A DNA stretch of 35,328 nt from an uncultured Clostridia bacterium. GTDB lineage: Bacteria; Bacillota; Clostridia; Christensenellales; Aristaeellaceae. Positions 15,660-24,875 of this stretch are shown piece after piece (position 1 is the first letter of the stretch; each line of letters begins with the position of its first letter). A model generated the notes under the pieces. It saw nothing but the letters and a program-made list of their open reading frames with translations, did not search any database and was not told where the DNA came from. The stretch lies in contig CANQEW010000028.1 of NCBI GenBank assembly GCA_947596085.1, positions 1 to 35,328 on the forward strand. The letters run 5' to 3'. A program made the translations under genes and the position numbers.

Positions 15660-17018
15660 ATGGATTTTTGTCGGATGACGCTCGAAGAACTCGTGCGCCC
15701 GGAGGGATATAACTGTGACTGCGGGAAGCATCACGTCTGTGAGTTAAAGTATTTGAAGATTGGCAGGGGGGCGCTCTCCTCTGTTCCGGAGATGGTCTCC
15801 GCGCTGGGCTGTGAGCGGCCCTTCGTGGTTTGCGACGCCAATACGTACGCGGTGGCGGGGGAGCGCGTCTGCTCCATTCTGACGGATGCGGGCATCCCCT
15901 TCGTCTGCTATGTGATTCCTGGTGAGAAGCTCTCGCCCGCGGAGTGGGAGGTCGGCAGCGCCGTGCTACACTTTGATCCCCGCTGCGATTTGTTGCTGGG
16001 CGTGGGCTCCGGCGTCATCAACGATACCTGCAAGGTGCTCAGCCACGCCATCGGCATTCCGAGCGCCATCGTGGGAACCGCGCCGTCGATGGACGGTTAC
16101 GCTTCGAACTCCTCCTCCATGGAGGTCAACCATGTGAAGGCGTCGCTGTACAACCACTGCCCCATCGGCATACTGCTCGATACGGAAATCCTGGCGCAGG
16201 CGCCCATGCGCATGCTCTGGGCGGGGTTGGGGGATATGGTGGCCAAATATGTAGCGATTTGCGAGTGGCGCATCTCCCATTTGGTGACCGGCGAATATTA
16301 CTGTGAGAACATCGCGCAGATGATGCGCACGGCGCTCAGGCGCATCATGGCCGCATCCGACGGCATCGTGCGCCGCGATCCCGATTCGATTCAGTCCATC
16401 GCGGAGGGACTGCTGCTGGCGGGCATCGCCATGGCATATGCGGAGATTTCGCGTCCGGCCAGCGGTCTGGAGCACTATTTCTCCCACATGTGGGAGATGA
16501 TGGCGCTGGAGCGCGGCCTCCCCTACGATCTGCACGGCATACAGGTGGGCGTGGGTACGGTTCTGACGCTGCGCCTCTATGGCTGGATTCGCACGCTGCG
16601 GCCCGACCGCGAGCGCATGGAGGCGCATGCCGCCGCATTTGATCCCATCGTGTGGGAGGCGCAGGTGCGCCGCATCTTTGGCAAGACCGCGGATGAAATC
16701 GTCGCCATTGAGAATCGCACGCACAAGAACGATCCCGAACGTTTGCGCAGGCGCATGGATGCCATCTGCACGAACTGGGACGAGATTTTGCGCATCATTG
16801 ACGCGGAGCTGCCGGAGTTTGAGGGGCTCTACGCGCTGATGAAGTCCACCGGGATGCCCGTTGAACCCCGGGACATTGGCATATCCGACGAGGACGTGAT
16901 CGACGCTTATCTCGGAGCGCGGGACATTCGGGACAAGTATCTGTCCTGCTCCCTGCTGTGGGACATGGGCCTCGAACGAGAGGCGGCGGCGTTTCTCCGC
17001 GACTGCCTGAAAAAATAA
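15660..17018 (+). CDS. sn-Glycerol-1-phosphate dehydrogenase, AraM/EgsA family
   Basis: An NAD(P)-dependent, metal-requiring enzyme of the iron-containing alcohol dehydrogenase superfamily. Family members reduce dihydroxyacetone phosphate to sn-glycerol-1-phosphate. The nucleotide site shows GVGSGVINDTCK. The substrate loop is GTAPSMDGYASNSSSM. The metal ligands are expected in GLGDMVAKY (Asp), GLEHYFSHMWE (His) and YDLHGIQVGVGT (His). The start at 15660 has TTGGAGGG 11 bases upstream and gives 452 residues; an ATG at 15636 precedes that site. In Bacillus, AraM makes G1P for heptaprenylglyceryl phosphate, and many AraM homologues sit in sugar gene clusters. The divergent sugar-oxidoreductase-like neighbour is compatible with a carbohydrate role. 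Confidence 0.85.
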   Translation: MDFCRMTLEELVRPEGYNCDCGKHHVCELKYLKIGRGALSSVPEMVSALGCERPFVVCDANTYAVAGERVCSILTDAGIPFVCYVIPGEKLSPAEWEVGSAVLHFDPRCDLLLGVGSGVINDTCKVLSHAIGIPSAIVGTAPSMDGYASNSSSMEVNHVKASLYNHCPIGILLDTEILAQAPMRMLWAGLGDMVAKYVAICEWRISHLVTGEYYCENIAQMMRTALRRIMAASDGIVRRDPDSIQSIAEGLLLAGIAMAYAEISRPASGLEHYFSHMWEMMALERGLPYDLHGIQVGVGTVLTLRLYGWIRTLRPDRERMEAHAAAFDPIVWEAQVRRIFGKTADEIVAIENRTHKNDPERLRRRMDAICTNWDEILRIIDAELPEFEGLYALMKSTGMPVEPRDIGISDEDVIDAYLGARDIRDKYLSCSLLWDMGLEREAAAFLRDCLKK

Positions 17019-17059
17019 ACATATGTTCGATATACTTCCCCGGACAAATATGTTATAAT
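17016..17059 (+). promoter_or_regulatory. LexA (SOS) box and recA promoter
   Basis: The 14-mer at 17016-17029, TAAACATATGTTCG, matches 12 of 14 positions of the Bacillus-type LexA box CGAACATATGTTCG, with a perfect AACATATGTT palindrome. Its first three bases are the stop codon of the AraM-type gene. A perfect TATAAT lies at 17054-17059, 25 bp downstream; no good -35 is seen, and the operator would cover the -35 side. This predicts SOS induction of recA. Confidence 0.75.
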
Positions 17060-17090
17060 ATCGAAAGAAAACGACCGTTGGAGGGATCAT

Positions 17091-18206
17091 ATGGCAGCGG
17101 ATAAGAAGGCGGAAAAGAAGCCGGCGGCGCCGAAGTATGGCGAGGATCGCAAGAAGGCGCTGGAAGTGGCGCTGGGCAAGATCGAGAAGGATTTCGGCAA
17201 GGGCTCGGTGATGAAGCTGGGCGCAGCGGCGGACCGGATGCAGGTGGAGGTCATTCCCACGGGTTCGCTGCAACTGGACTTTGCGCTGGGCGTCGGCGGC
17301 CTTCCGAAGGGACGCATCATTGAGATCTACGGGCCGGAATCCTCCGGCAAGACCACGGTGGCGCTGCACTGCATCGCCGAGGCGCAGAAGATGGGTGGAA
17401 CCGCGGCGTTCATTGACGCGGAGCATGCGTTGGATCCGGTCTATGCCGAACACTTGGGCGTGGACATTGACGAGCTCTATGTGGCGCAGCCGGACAACGG
17501 CGAGCAGGCGCTGGACATTTGCGAAGCGCTGGTTCGGTCCGGAGCGATCGACATCGTGGTCATCGACTCCGTGGCGGCGCTGGTGCCCAAGGCGGAGATC
17601 GAGGGCGACATGGGAGACAGCCACGTGGGGCTGCAGGCGCGTCTGATGTCTCAGGCGTTGCGCAAGCTGGCGGGCGTGATTTCCAAGACCAACGCCGTGG
17701 CCATCTTCATCAATCAGCTTCGCGAGAAGGTGGGTGTGGTATACGGCAATCCGGAGACGACCACCGGCGGCAAGGCGTTGAAGTTCTATGCCTCCGTGCG
17801 TCTGGATATTCGCAAGGGCGAGCCCATCAAGGACGGTTCGGAAATCATCGGCAACCGCACCAAGATTAAGGTGGTCAAGAACAAGGTTGCGCCGCCGTTT
17901 CGTACCTGTGTGGTGGATATTCTCTATGGAGAGGGCATTTCCGCTTCGGGCGAGCTATTGGATTTGGCCGTCGAACGCGATCTCATCAAGAAGTCCGGCG
18001 CGTACTATTCCTACAATGGCGAGCGCATTGGACAGGGGCGCGACAATGCGCGCAAGTATTTGATGGATCACCCGGATGTATATGAAGCGCTTCAGAAGAC
18101 CATTCGCGACGCGTTCTCTGCCGCATCCGGAGCGCCTGCAACCGAGCCGCTTTCCGCGTCTGACGACGAAGATGATGATCTCGACGAGTTTGATCTTGAC
18201 GAATGA
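17091..18206 (+). CDS. recA: Recombinase RecA
   Basis: ATP-dependent strand-exchange protein for homologous recombination and coprotease for LexA self-cleavage. Walker A is GPESSGKTT (81-89), Walker B lies in [12 protein letters not shown] (about 155-165), and the L2 DNA-binding loop covers [22 protein letters not shown]. The 371 residues include a Lys-rich N-terminal extension ([15 protein letters not shown]) and a strongly acidic C-terminal tail that normally damps DNA binding. TTGGAGGG precedes the ATG by seven bases. It is a monocistronic unit: the LexA box is in front and a hairpin terminator lies at 18281-18313. Confidence 0.97.
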   Translation: MAADKKAEKKPAAPKYGEDRKKALEVALGKIEKDFGKGSVMKLGAAADRMQVEVIPTGSLQLDFALGVGGLPKGRIIEIYGPESSGKTTVALHCIAEAQKMGGTAAFIDAEHALDPVYAEHLGVDIDELYVAQPDNGEQALDICEALVRSGAIDIVVIDSVAALVPKAEIEGDMGDSHVGLQARLMSQALRKLAGVISKTNAVAIFINQLREKVGVVYGNPETTTGGKALKFYASVRLDIRKGEPIKDGSEIIGNRTKIKVVKNKVAPPFRTCVVDILYGEGISASGELLDLAVERDLIKKSGAYYSYNGERIGQGRDNARKYLMDHPDVYEALQKTIRDAFSAASGAPATEPLSASDDEDDDLDEFDLDE

Positions 18207-18280
18207 TTGCGCTTTTGGCGGCTTATGACAGGAGAAGGAATCACTTTTGAATGATTCTGAAGAAGGAAATAGAAAGACAG

Positions 18281-18318
18281 AAGCTCTGTCCCGTGAATTA
18301 TGGGGCAGAGCTTTTGTG
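18281..18318 (+). terminator. Terminator of recA
   Basis: Arms 18281-18292 and 18302-18313 pair over 12 bp with one G-U, loop of 9 nt, followed by TTGTGTG. It is the first of several structures in the 476-bp gene-free stretch 18207-18682. Confidence 0.75.
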
Positions 18319-18387
18319 TGTGCCGGAGTGCGCATAATCATAAGCGTGGTTTCATGGAAGAGAAGGGATGGGAGAGGGAAGTTAGTG

Positions 18388-18557
18388 GCGGCTGTTTTTG
18401 AAAGGAAAGCAGCTCTTTCCTTTCAAAAAAGCGCCGCTGCGGCCCGCGATGGATGGCGATGGAAGGAGGGTACGGATTTCCGGCAGGGATTTTTTCGCGG
18501 GCCGCTGGAGGACGCTGGGCGCTGCCCAGACCCGCCAAAGGGTCATTGACCCTTTGG
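18388..18557. repeat. Four-hairpin intergenic element, copy 1
   Basis: Four successive hairpins fill this stretch. A: GCGGC/GCCGC (18388-18392/18433-18437) closing a perfect 15-bp stem 18395-18409/18415-18429. B: perfect 11-bp arms 18439-18449/18495-18505. C: CTGGGC-GCT-GCCCAG at 18515-18529. D: 10-bp arms 18535-18544/18548-18557 with an ATT loop. The same order, spacing and partly the same bases recur at 33945-34117, where B and D differ in sequence but remain paired. It lies between convergent recA and pgsA. It has no convincing protein. Which strand, if any, is transcribed is not visible. A structured RNA or mobile palindromic repeat are the alternatives. Confidence 0.7.
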
Positions 18558-18604
18558 AAACCCATCTGCTGCCGCGTTTGAGCGGGTGGAAATAATAATA
18601 ATAT

Positions 18605-18643
18605 AAAATGCCCCGCTTCATTAAGCGAGAAGCAGGGCATTTT
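18605..18643 (-). terminator. Terminator of the ftsK-rimO-pgsA operon
   Basis: Arms 18605-18618 and 18630-18643 pair over 14 bp with one G-U and an 11-nt loop. On the minus strand the stem ends in CATTTTA, about 40 bases after the pgsA stop. Confidence 0.8.
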
Positions 18644-18682
18644 CTCTTTTGCGCGACAACATGGAAAAAGAAAGTTCTCCTC

Positions 18683-19237
18683 TTACATATTGGAGATACA
18701 GTCGAAGTTTTTGAAAATGTATTCTACACCGCTGACGATGGTCAGCACGGCGGCGATGTACATCAGAAGGTTGGCCAGAACCACGCCAAAGTGGCCCAGC
18801 AGGGGTCTTCCGGCCACTGGCACCAGCAGGAACAGCGCGATGGTAGCGCTCATCTGGAATACCGTCTTCAGCTTTCCGAGCGTGGCGGCGGCAATGACCT
18901 TGCCACCGCTCGCGGCCACCATGCGCAGGCCCGATATGATGAATTCCCTGGCCAGCATCACAATACACACCCAGGCGGGCATCCGGCCGGAATCTACCAG
19001 CACGACAAGCGCCGACATCACCAGCAGCTTATCAGCGATGGGATCGGCAAACTTACCGAAGTCCGTGATCATATGCCATTCGCGTGCGATCTTTCCATCC
19101 AGCATGTCGGTGAGGCAGGCCAGTATGTAGACAAACAGCGCCATATACTGCGCCCACTGCCGCTGCACCAGCGCGAGAATTACGAACAGGGGAATCATCA
19201 GCACGCGCAGCATCGTCAGTTTATTGGGAAGATTCAT
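18683..19237 (-). CDS. pgsA: CDP-diacylglycerol--glycerol-3-phosphate 3-phosphatidyltransferase
   Basis: Integral membrane enzyme that makes phosphatidylglycerol phosphate, the committed step to anionic phospholipids. The CDP-alcohol phosphotransferase signature D-x2-D-G-x2-A-R-x8-G-x3-D-x3-D is complete: D44, D47, G48, A51, R52, G61, D65, D69. Several transmembrane helices are evident (for example about 9-25, 31-46, 72-85, 88-104, 123-140, 148-168). The 184 residues are typical. Its ATG directly follows the rimO stop (TAGATG) and GGAGGTG lies within the rimO end. The rimO-pgsA order downstream of ftsK/spoIIIE is conserved in many Firmicutes. Confidence 0.95.
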   Translation of the reverse strand: MNLPNKLTMLRVLMIPLFVILALVQRQWAQYMALFVYILACLTDMLDGKIAREWHMITDFGKFADPIADKLLVMSALVVLVDSGRMPAWVCIVMLAREFIISGLRMVAASGGKVIAAATLGKLKTVFQMSATIALFLLVPVAGRPLLGHFGVVLANLLMYIAAVLTIVSGVEYIFKNFDCISNM

Positions 19238-20569
19238 CTATAACACCTCCGCTGTCAGGTCGTAGGCGTCCGCCGCGGTGATGCGCGCGCGAACATATTC
19301 GCCGGGAGTGAGCTCCCGCTTGGCGTGAAGGCGGATGATGCCGTCGGATTCCGGCGCCTCGTAGATCGAGCGGCCGAACCAGCCGTCCTCGTCCTGCCCT
19401 TCCACCAGCACCTCGCACTCCGTGCCGACACGCTCCTCCATCAAATCCATGGAGATGGCTTGTTGGAGTATCATCAGCTGGTCCAGCCGCTCCGCCTTGG
19501 TGTTTTCGTCGATTTGGTCGGGCATCCGCTCGGCGGGTGTGCCCTCTTCGGGAGAATAGGTGAACGCACCGAGGCGGTCGAAGCGCGCCTCCTTCACGAA
19601 GTCGAGCAGTTCTTTGAACTGCGCTTCCGTTTCCCCGGGGAAGCCGACGATCATCGTGGTGCGCACGATGATGCCGCGCCTGCGGCACTCCTCCAGTCTA
19701 CTCTTGATCCATGCGGCGCTGCCCCGGCGGTTCATGCGCTTGAGGAGTTCATCGTCGATGTGCTGCAGCGGCAGGTCGAGATAGGGCGCGACCTTGGGAT
19801 TATTCGCGATTTCGTCCAGCAGGCGATCCTCGGTGCTGTCCGGATAGCAATAGAGCACGCGCACCCAATGCACGCCCCCGATCTCGCTCACCGCGCGCAG
19901 GAGCTCCGGGAGCAGGTAGCGGCCGTCGCCGATGTCGCAGCCGTAGCGGCTGGTATCCTGGGCGATCAGCGTGATTTCCGTCACACCGTCAGCCGCAAGT
20001 TTACGGCATTCCGCCAGAATGTCGTCGAAGGGCCGCGAGGCGTAGGAGCCCCGGATCAGCGGAATCGCGCAGTAAGTGCAGCGGTTGTCGCAGCCGTCGG
20101 AGATCTTGACGTAGGCGGAGAAAGCGTTTGCGGTCAGTACGCGGCCGCAGGAGAAGAAGCGCTCGCCGTCGCGCATGTACACGGGTCGCTCGCCCCGGCC
20201 GGCGGCGTCCAGCATATCGTAGAGTCGCGCGTAGTCCGCTACGCCCATGAAGCCGTCCACCTCGGGCAATTCCTCCGCCAGCGCGTCGGCGTAGCGCTGA
20301 GCCAGACAGCCGGTGACGAAGAGATGCTTGAGCTTTCCGCCCTTCTTATATTCCGCCATTTCCAGGATCGTGTCGATGGATTCCTGCTTGGCGGATTCGA
20401 TGAAGCCGCAGGTGTTGACGAAGATGATCTCCGCCTCGGCGGGATCGGACACGATCTCATAGCCGCGGTCGCGAAGCATCCCCAGCATATTTTCCGAGTC
20501 CACCAGGTTCTTCGCGCAGCCGAGGGACACCATCCCCACGCTGGGGCGGCGCGGCGCACTTCCGTTCAT
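19238..20569 (-). CDS. rimO: Ribosomal protein S12 methylthiotransferase RimO
   Basis: Radical SAM enzyme that methylthiolates an aspartate of ribosomal protein S12. The N-terminal MTTase domain supplies cluster cysteines C18 (SLGCAKN), C54 (NTCGF) and C88 (TGCLAQRY). The radical SAM motif is C160-DNR-C164-TY-C167. A TRAM domain makes up about the last 65 residues. LGCAKNLVDSE is characteristic of RimO rather than MiaB. I chose the ATG at 20569, nine to ten bases after GAGAGAGAG; a GTG at 20578 would sit almost on that ribosome site. The gene follows the AlkZ-related gene by 17 bases and abuts pgsA, so one transcript is likely. Confidence 0.95.
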   Translation of the reverse strand: MNGSAPRRPSVGMVSLGCAKNLVDSENMLGMLRDRGYEIVSDPAEAEIIFVNTCGFIESAKQESIDTILEMAEYKKGGKLKHLFVTGCLAQRYADALAEELPEVDGFMGVADYARLYDMLDAAGRGERPVYMRDGERFFSCGRVLTANAFSAYVKISDGCDNRCTYCAIPLIRGSYASRPFDDILAECRKLAADGVTEITLIAQDTSRYGCDIGDGRYLLPELLRAVSEIGGVHWVRVLYCYPDSTEDRLLDEIANNPKVAPYLDLPLQHIDDELLKRMNRRGSAAWIKSRLEECRRRGIIVRTTMIVGFPGETEAQFKELLDFVKEARFDRLGAFTYSPEEGTPAERMPDQIDENTKAERLDQLMILQQAISMDLMEERVGTECEVLVEGQDEDGWFGRSIYEAPESDGIIRLHAKRELTPGEYVRARITAADAYDLTAEVL

Positions 20570-20586
20570 GTAGAGCACCCTCTCTC

Positions 20587-21285
20587 TCAGCGGCCGGATG
20601 CAGGCTTACCGAGGAGCGCGCGCAGCGCGTCCTCATCCGCGTCCGGCAGGAGCTTTTTCAAATGTCGCAAAATTCTCTGCCCGGATTCGCCGGGCGGCGT
20701 TTCGTATATGTCGGTGAGAAAATCCTCCCCGAAGCGCTGTTCCGGCGCGGCGTAGCGGCATACGCCCCAGCCGTAGACCTGGCCAAAGCGGTCCACGCGG
20801 TACTCAATGCCGTCTATCAGCAGAAATGTCTGCATCTGCAGCCTTGTGAGGAGCCCGTCGAAGCCCTTCGCGTCGCTCGGATCGAACTTTGCCGCGCGCT
20901 TGAGCTCGCGACCCTGCGCCGGGCCGATTTCCGCCAGCGCGTCCATGAGCCGCTTGTCCCGCCTGCCCGCGTGGCCGTCGCCATAGAAGCCCTCGAAGTC
21001 GTAGCCATCGCGGCGATAGTTGCAAAAGTCCGGGAACCACTCGGCGCTCACATACATGGCACGGCCCTGATAGAACTTCCCATAGGCGCAATTCGCGGCT
21101 CGAATGGCGGGATCCTTCCATTCCCATGGGCCGTCCGTCCCCTCCGAGAACCACAGCTCGCCGGGCGTGGTCTCCTCGATGGAGAAGCCCGGAATCGAAT
21201 TCGCGAAGAACGGCAGAAAGCCGACATCATTGATGAGGTTCGCCAGGTTCCCGGCGTCGCGCAGCAGCGGAAAACGGCGGATCAT
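20587..21285 (-). CDS. AlkZ-related uncharacterised protein
   Basis: A 232-residue soluble protein that I recognise as the clostridial group usually called AlkZ-related, named for distant similarity to the winged-helix DNA glycosylase AlkZ. Characteristic segments are [83 protein letters not shown] and [12 protein letters not shown]. No catalytic residues are established for this group, so a DNA repair role is only suggested. Its ATG overlaps the ftsK stop (ATGA). It is therefore translationally coupled between the DNA translocase and rimO, which is a mild contextual hint of a DNA-related job. Confidence 0.6.
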   Translation of the reverse strand: MIRRFPLLRDAGNLANLINDVGFLPFFANSIPGFSIEETTPGELWFSEGTDGPWEWKDPAIRAANCAYGKFYQGRAMYVSAEWFPDFCNYRRDGYDFEGFYGDGHAGRRDKRLMDALAEIGPAQGRELKRAAKFDPSDAKGFDGLLTRLQMQTFLLIDGIEYRVDRFGQVYGWGVCRYAAPEQRFGEDFLTDIYETPPGESGQRILRHLKKLLPDADEDALRALLGKPASGR

Positions 21286-23951
21286 GGCGCGTCCGCCTCC
21301 CCATCAAACGCCTCATTGAATTGTTCGCGCGTCATCAGCACGCTGCGCGGCTTGGAACCGTCGGCCTCGGAGATCACGCCGCGGCGCTCCATCTCGTCGA
21401 TAAGCCGTCCCGCGCGGGCATAGCCCACGCGCATCCGGCGCTGCAGCATCGAGGTGGACGCTTGTCCAGCCTCAATCACGATCTCCACGGCCTCGGGAAG
21501 CCTCGGATCGTACTCCTCCGCCACCTCCTCACGCTCAGCATCGGAACGCACGGAGTTTTCGATCTTCTCGATCACATCCTCATCGTAGGTGGTTTCACTG
21601 CGGGCCTTTATGTAGGAGACGATGGCATGAACCTCCTCGTCGGAGACCCATGCGCCCTGCACGCGCAGCGGCTTGTTGATGCCCGAGGGCACGAACAGCA
21701 TGTCGCCGTTGCCCAGCAGTTTTTCCGCGCCGCCGTGGTCGATCATCGTGCGGCTGTCCACCTGGGAGGCTACCGAGAAGGCGATGCGGGTGGGGATGTT
21801 GGCCTTGATGATGCCGGTGATGACGTTCACCGACGGCCGCTGCGTGGCGATCACCAGGTGCATGCCCGCCGCGCGCGCCAGTTGCGCCAGGCGGCAGATG
21901 CTGTCCTCCACCTCGCCCGGCGCGACCATCATCAGGTCCGCCAGCTCGTCGATGACGATGACGATTTGCGGCATCGGCTTTTCGCCGGGCTCCAGCTTCT
22001 TGTTGTAGCCCTTGATGTCGCGCACGTCGTGCTCGGCGAAGCGCTTGTAGCGCATGCTCATCTCCGCCACGGCCCAATCGAGCGCGGAGCTCGCCTTCTT
22101 TGGATCGGTGACCACCGGCGCGATCAGGTGAGGAATGTCGTTGTAGATGGACAGCTCCACCACCTTCGGGTCGATCAGGATCATCCGCACCTCATCGGGA
22201 GCGGCCCGGTAGAGGATCGACGTGATGATGGAGTTGATGCAGACGGATTTACCGGAGCCCGTCTGGCCGGCGATCAGCACGTGCGGCATCTTGGCGATGT
22301 CCGCGACGATGTAGCGGCCCGAGTTGTCCTTGCCCAAGCCGACGGCGATCTTCGATGGATGGCGCTTCGCCTCCGGACACTCTAGCACGTCGCGCAGGCG
22401 CACCATCTCCACCTTGTCATTGGGGATTTCCACGCCCACGGCGGCCTTGCCGGGAATCGGGGCCTCGATGCGCACCGACAGCGCAGCCAAACCCAGCGCA
22501 ATGTCGTCCGCCAGCGACGTGATGCGGCTCACCTTCACGCCCGGCGCGGGCTGCAATTCGAAACGCGTGACGGCGGGGCCGTGAGCGATGCCGATCAAGC
22601 GGGTTTCGATGCCGAAGCTCTCCAGCGTTTCGATGAGCTTATCCGCCTTCTTGCGGTCGTCCTCCTTCTGAACCTGCGTGGCGCGCAGCTGTTCGCCGTG
22701 GGCAAGCAGGTCGATGGGCGGATAATTGTACCCATCCTCGTCCTCAACTGTGGGAGCGGGCACAAAGTTCGCCGCGGAAGCCTTTGCGGCGGCCTTATTT
22801 GTTGGCGTTTCCGCGGTGTGCGGCACGTCGAAGGGCGGCGTATCATCGATTTCCTCCGGCTCCGTCTCCGGCACGACGCCCGCCACCGCGAGTGCGCGCG
22901 TGCCCTCCACGACGGTGCGCTTTTTCGGCTTTGCAGGTTCATAATTCTGCGGAACGAAGCTCTCTTCCTCCTTGATATCGTCCTTCACGGTAAAAAAGTC
23001 TGGAACATCGCTGGCCGGCGGTTCCTCCGCGACGGGCGTGGACATAGCAACGGCGGGTTCCGCCGGCTTTTCAGCTGCGCGCGTTTCACGAATCTTGCGC
23101 AGGGATTTCGGAATCTCGATGCCATCCCCCGATGCAGCGGCACTTCTGCCGCGCGTGCGGCTCCGAGGCACGGAAGCTTCCTCCGTCGCGGTTCTCTTCG
23201 GCGGGCGCGCGGGGGCGGGGCTGTTGATCACCATGTAATCCCGATTTGCCTCCACTCGGCGGACGGACTGCCGCCTCGGCGCGGCGCGGCGCGGTTCCGG
23301 CCGACCGCGCTCGAAATCATCATCGAACATATGTTCCAATTCGCGCTCGTTGCGACGTTGCTCGCTGCGTTGACGGCCTTCGTTGGCGCGGCGGGAAGCC
23401 CAGCGGTAGGCGCGCTGCGCGCGGCCGGTGGCCAGCAGGCACAGCAGCGCCACGAGAAGCACGACGATCAGTCCGCCCCACTCGCCGCCCGCGTACAGAT
23501 AGAGCGGATATGCGAACAGCGCGCCCAGCACACCGCCGCCTGCGCCAAATTGGTAGGATTGGCTGACAAAGTTCGCGAAGCTGGTGATGGACATGTGCTG
23601 TTCGAGGATAACACGGGCGGAAAACAGCTGCACCGCGGTGAACGCGCAGAGAAACAGCAGGGAATTTGTGATGACGTTCAATACGCGCACTCGCTTGCCG
23701 CGCGCGGAAAACGCCAGCAGCACGCCGATCCAGACGAGCACCAGCGCCAGTAGCGGGTGAATGCTGCCGCCGATGCCGCGCATCACGTCGCGGATGGCGC
23801 CCATCGCCGTGCCAGGCTGGGGCCGCGCCGTGGCGAGATAGACCAGCAGCACGGCCAGGCCGAAGCAGGCCACGGCCAACAGTATCTTGATCGGTGCGCC
23901 TGCGGATTCCGATTGATCCTCATAGACGGGTTGTCGCCGTTGATTTGACAT
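21282..23951 (-). CDS. ftsK: DNA translocase FtsK/SpoIIIE
   Basis: Membrane-anchored hexameric motor that pumps DNA at the division or sporulation septum. The N-terminal part has four or five transmembrane helices (about 21-42, 64-83, 91-111, 138-176). A charged, Pro/Ala/Glu-rich linker runs from about 180 to 430. The motor carries Walker [10 protein letters not shown] (561-569) and Walker B IVIVIDEL (663-670). The gamma winged helix that reads polar SRS/KOPS sequences ends the protein (about 825-889), with [18 protein letters not shown]. The ATG at 23951 has GGAGG five bases upstream and gives 889 residues; the frame continues upstream through a terminator. Whether this organism sporulates cannot be told from the gene. 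Confidence 0.95.
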   Translation of the reverse strand: MSNQRRQPVYEDQSESAGAPIKILLAVACFGLAVLLVYLATARPQPGTAMGAIRDVMRGIGGSIHPLLALVLVWIGVLLAFSARGKRVRVLNVITNSLLFLCAFTAVQLFSARVILEQHMSITSFANFVSQSYQFGAGGGVLGALFAYPLYLYAGGEWGGLIVVLLVALLCLLATGRAQRAYRWASRRANEGRQRSEQRRNERELEHMFDDDFERGRPEPRRAAPRRQSVRRVEANRDYMVINSPAPARPPKRTATEEASVPRSRTRGRSAAASGDGIEIPKSLRKIRETRAAEKPAEPAVAMSTPVAEEPPASDVPDFFTVKDDIKEEESFVPQNYEPAKPKKRTVVEGTRALAVAGVVPETEPEEIDDTPPFDVPHTAETPTNKAAAKASAANFVPAPTVEDEDGYNYPPIDLLAHGEQLRATQVQKEDDRKKADKLIETLESFGIETRLIGIAHGPAVTRFELQPAPGVKVSRITSLADDIALGLAALSVRIEAPIPGKAAVGVEIPNDKVEMVRLRDVLECPEAKRHPSKIAVGLGKDNSGRYIVADIAKMPHVLIAGQTGSGKSVCINSIITSILYRAAPDEVRMILIDPKVVELSIYNDIPHLIAPVVTDPKKASSALDWAVAEMSMRYKRFAEHDVRDIKGYNKKLEPGEKPMPQIVIVIDELADLMMVAPGEVEDSICRLAQLARAAGMHLVIATQRPSVNVITGIIKANIPTRIAFSVASQVDSRTMIDHGGAEKLLGNGDMLFVPSGINKPLRVQGAWVSDEEVHAIVSYIKARSETTYDEDVIEKIENSVRSDAEREEVAEEYDPRLPEAVEIVIEAGQASTSMLQRRMRVGYARAGRLIDEMERRGVISEADGSKPRSVLMTREQFNEAFDGEADAP
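23324..23337. promoter_or_regulatory. LexA-box-like 14-mer inside ftsK
   Basis: CGAACATATGTTCC matches 13 of 14 positions of the Bacillus-type LexA operator. It lies in the ftsK linker, coding for EHMFD on the minus strand, and is a better match than the box at recA. It may be chance or an intragenic binding site. Confidence 0.3.
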
Positions 23952-24016
23952 TCTTTCCTCCGGAATTTCGATTTTTTCCCCCTCAGCGGGAGCGCTTGTC
24001 CGTGCGGCGCTTCGAA

Positions 24017-24046
24017 GCAAAAGAGCCGCACATGCGGCTCTTTTGC
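24017..24046. terminator. Terminator between cvpA and ftsK
   Basis: Perfect 14-bp arms at 24017-24030 and 24033-24046; allowing a real loop, about 12 bp form. Each end carries CTTTTGC. It would end the DUF5711-cvpA transcript before ftsK. Confidence 0.75.
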
Positions 24047-24080
24047 GCGGAGCGCGCGAAGGGCGCGGATAAAGCCCGCC

Positions 24081-24809
24081 TTAACCGATCAGCCGCGCGA
24101 TCATGCCGTTCACATTCAGCAAATCCAGTTGGCTGACGAAGTTGTACAGCTGCGATTCCGAGATCAATTTCTGGATGAGATCCGGGGAGATCAGCGATAC
24201 GATGCCGGGCAGGATGCTGAGGATCAGCACGGCCACGACCACGCCGCGGAACAGGCCGAACACGCCGCCGGCCAGCCAGTCGAACATGCGCAGCACCGGG
24301 AAGGCAATCACGTGATCCAGAAGATTTACCACCAGCGTAACCACCGCATAGATCACCAGGAAGGCCACCAGAAAGGCCAGCACGTTGAATACGGCCTGCC
24401 AGATGGTCTGATCCAGATAGTCCGAGAGGGAGAAGATGTTGAGTTTGGTGAACGCCTGATTGCGGATGTTTGCCTCGAAGGCGCGGGAGATCATCGGTAT
24501 CTTTTCAAGCACGGGCGCGACCGCCGCCTGAATCGCCGATTCTCCGCCGGAAACCACCTCCGTCACCGTCATTGCCGCCTGCGCGCTGCTGTTGAAGAAG
24601 CTCGCGGGCTCCAGATACTGGTTCAATACGGCCATCAGCGTCGTGTTGGAAAGCGCAAGGTTTGCGATGCGGGCGAACACCGCGCGCGCGCCGAACCACG
24701 AGCCGACAAAGCCGACCGTCGCCAGTAACGAAGAGATAAATCCCTTGTACATGCCCGCCAATAGACTGAAGGCGAGCACCACAAGGATCAGAACATCCAG
24801 AATATTCAT
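24081..24809 (-). CDS. CvpA family membrane protein
   Basis: A 242-residue inner-membrane protein of the CvpA (colicin V production) family. The N-terminal helix opens MNILDVLILVVLAFSLLAGMYKGF, the family's diagnostic start. Further helices lie at about 27-47, 138-165 and 180-208. The region GGVFGLFRGVVVAVLIL matches the conserved C-terminal block. An extra hydrophilic segment of about 80 residues (55-135) separates the helix pairs, as in Gram-positive members. Function is not settled; roles in envelope maintenance and stress have been proposed for the family. AAGGAGG lies ten bases before the ATG. It follows the DUF5711-like gene by 66 bases. Confidence 0.85.
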   Translation of the reverse strand: MNILDVLILVVLAFSLLAGMYKGFISSLLATVGFVGSWFGARAVFARIANLALSNTTLMAVLNQYLEPASFFNSSAQAAMTVTEVVSGGESAIQAAVAPVLEKIPMISRAFEANIRNQAFTKLNIFSLSDYLDQTIWQAVFNVLAFLVAFLVIYAVVTLVVNLLDHVIAFPVLRMFDWLAGGVFGLFRGVVVAVLILSILPGIVSLISPDLIQKLISESQLYNFVSQLDLLNVNGMIARLIG

Positions 24810-24875
24810 ATTCCGTCGTCCTCCTTTTAGAATCGTCTTTTCCAGAATTCCCCGAAACTGCCGAGATTATCCGTG

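Noticed and set aside
18338..18640. Minus-strand frames containing VWAAPSV in both copies of the four-hairpin element
   Set aside because: They are produced by the shared hairpin C/D bases, have no start signals and do not stay in frame with each other outside the hairpins.
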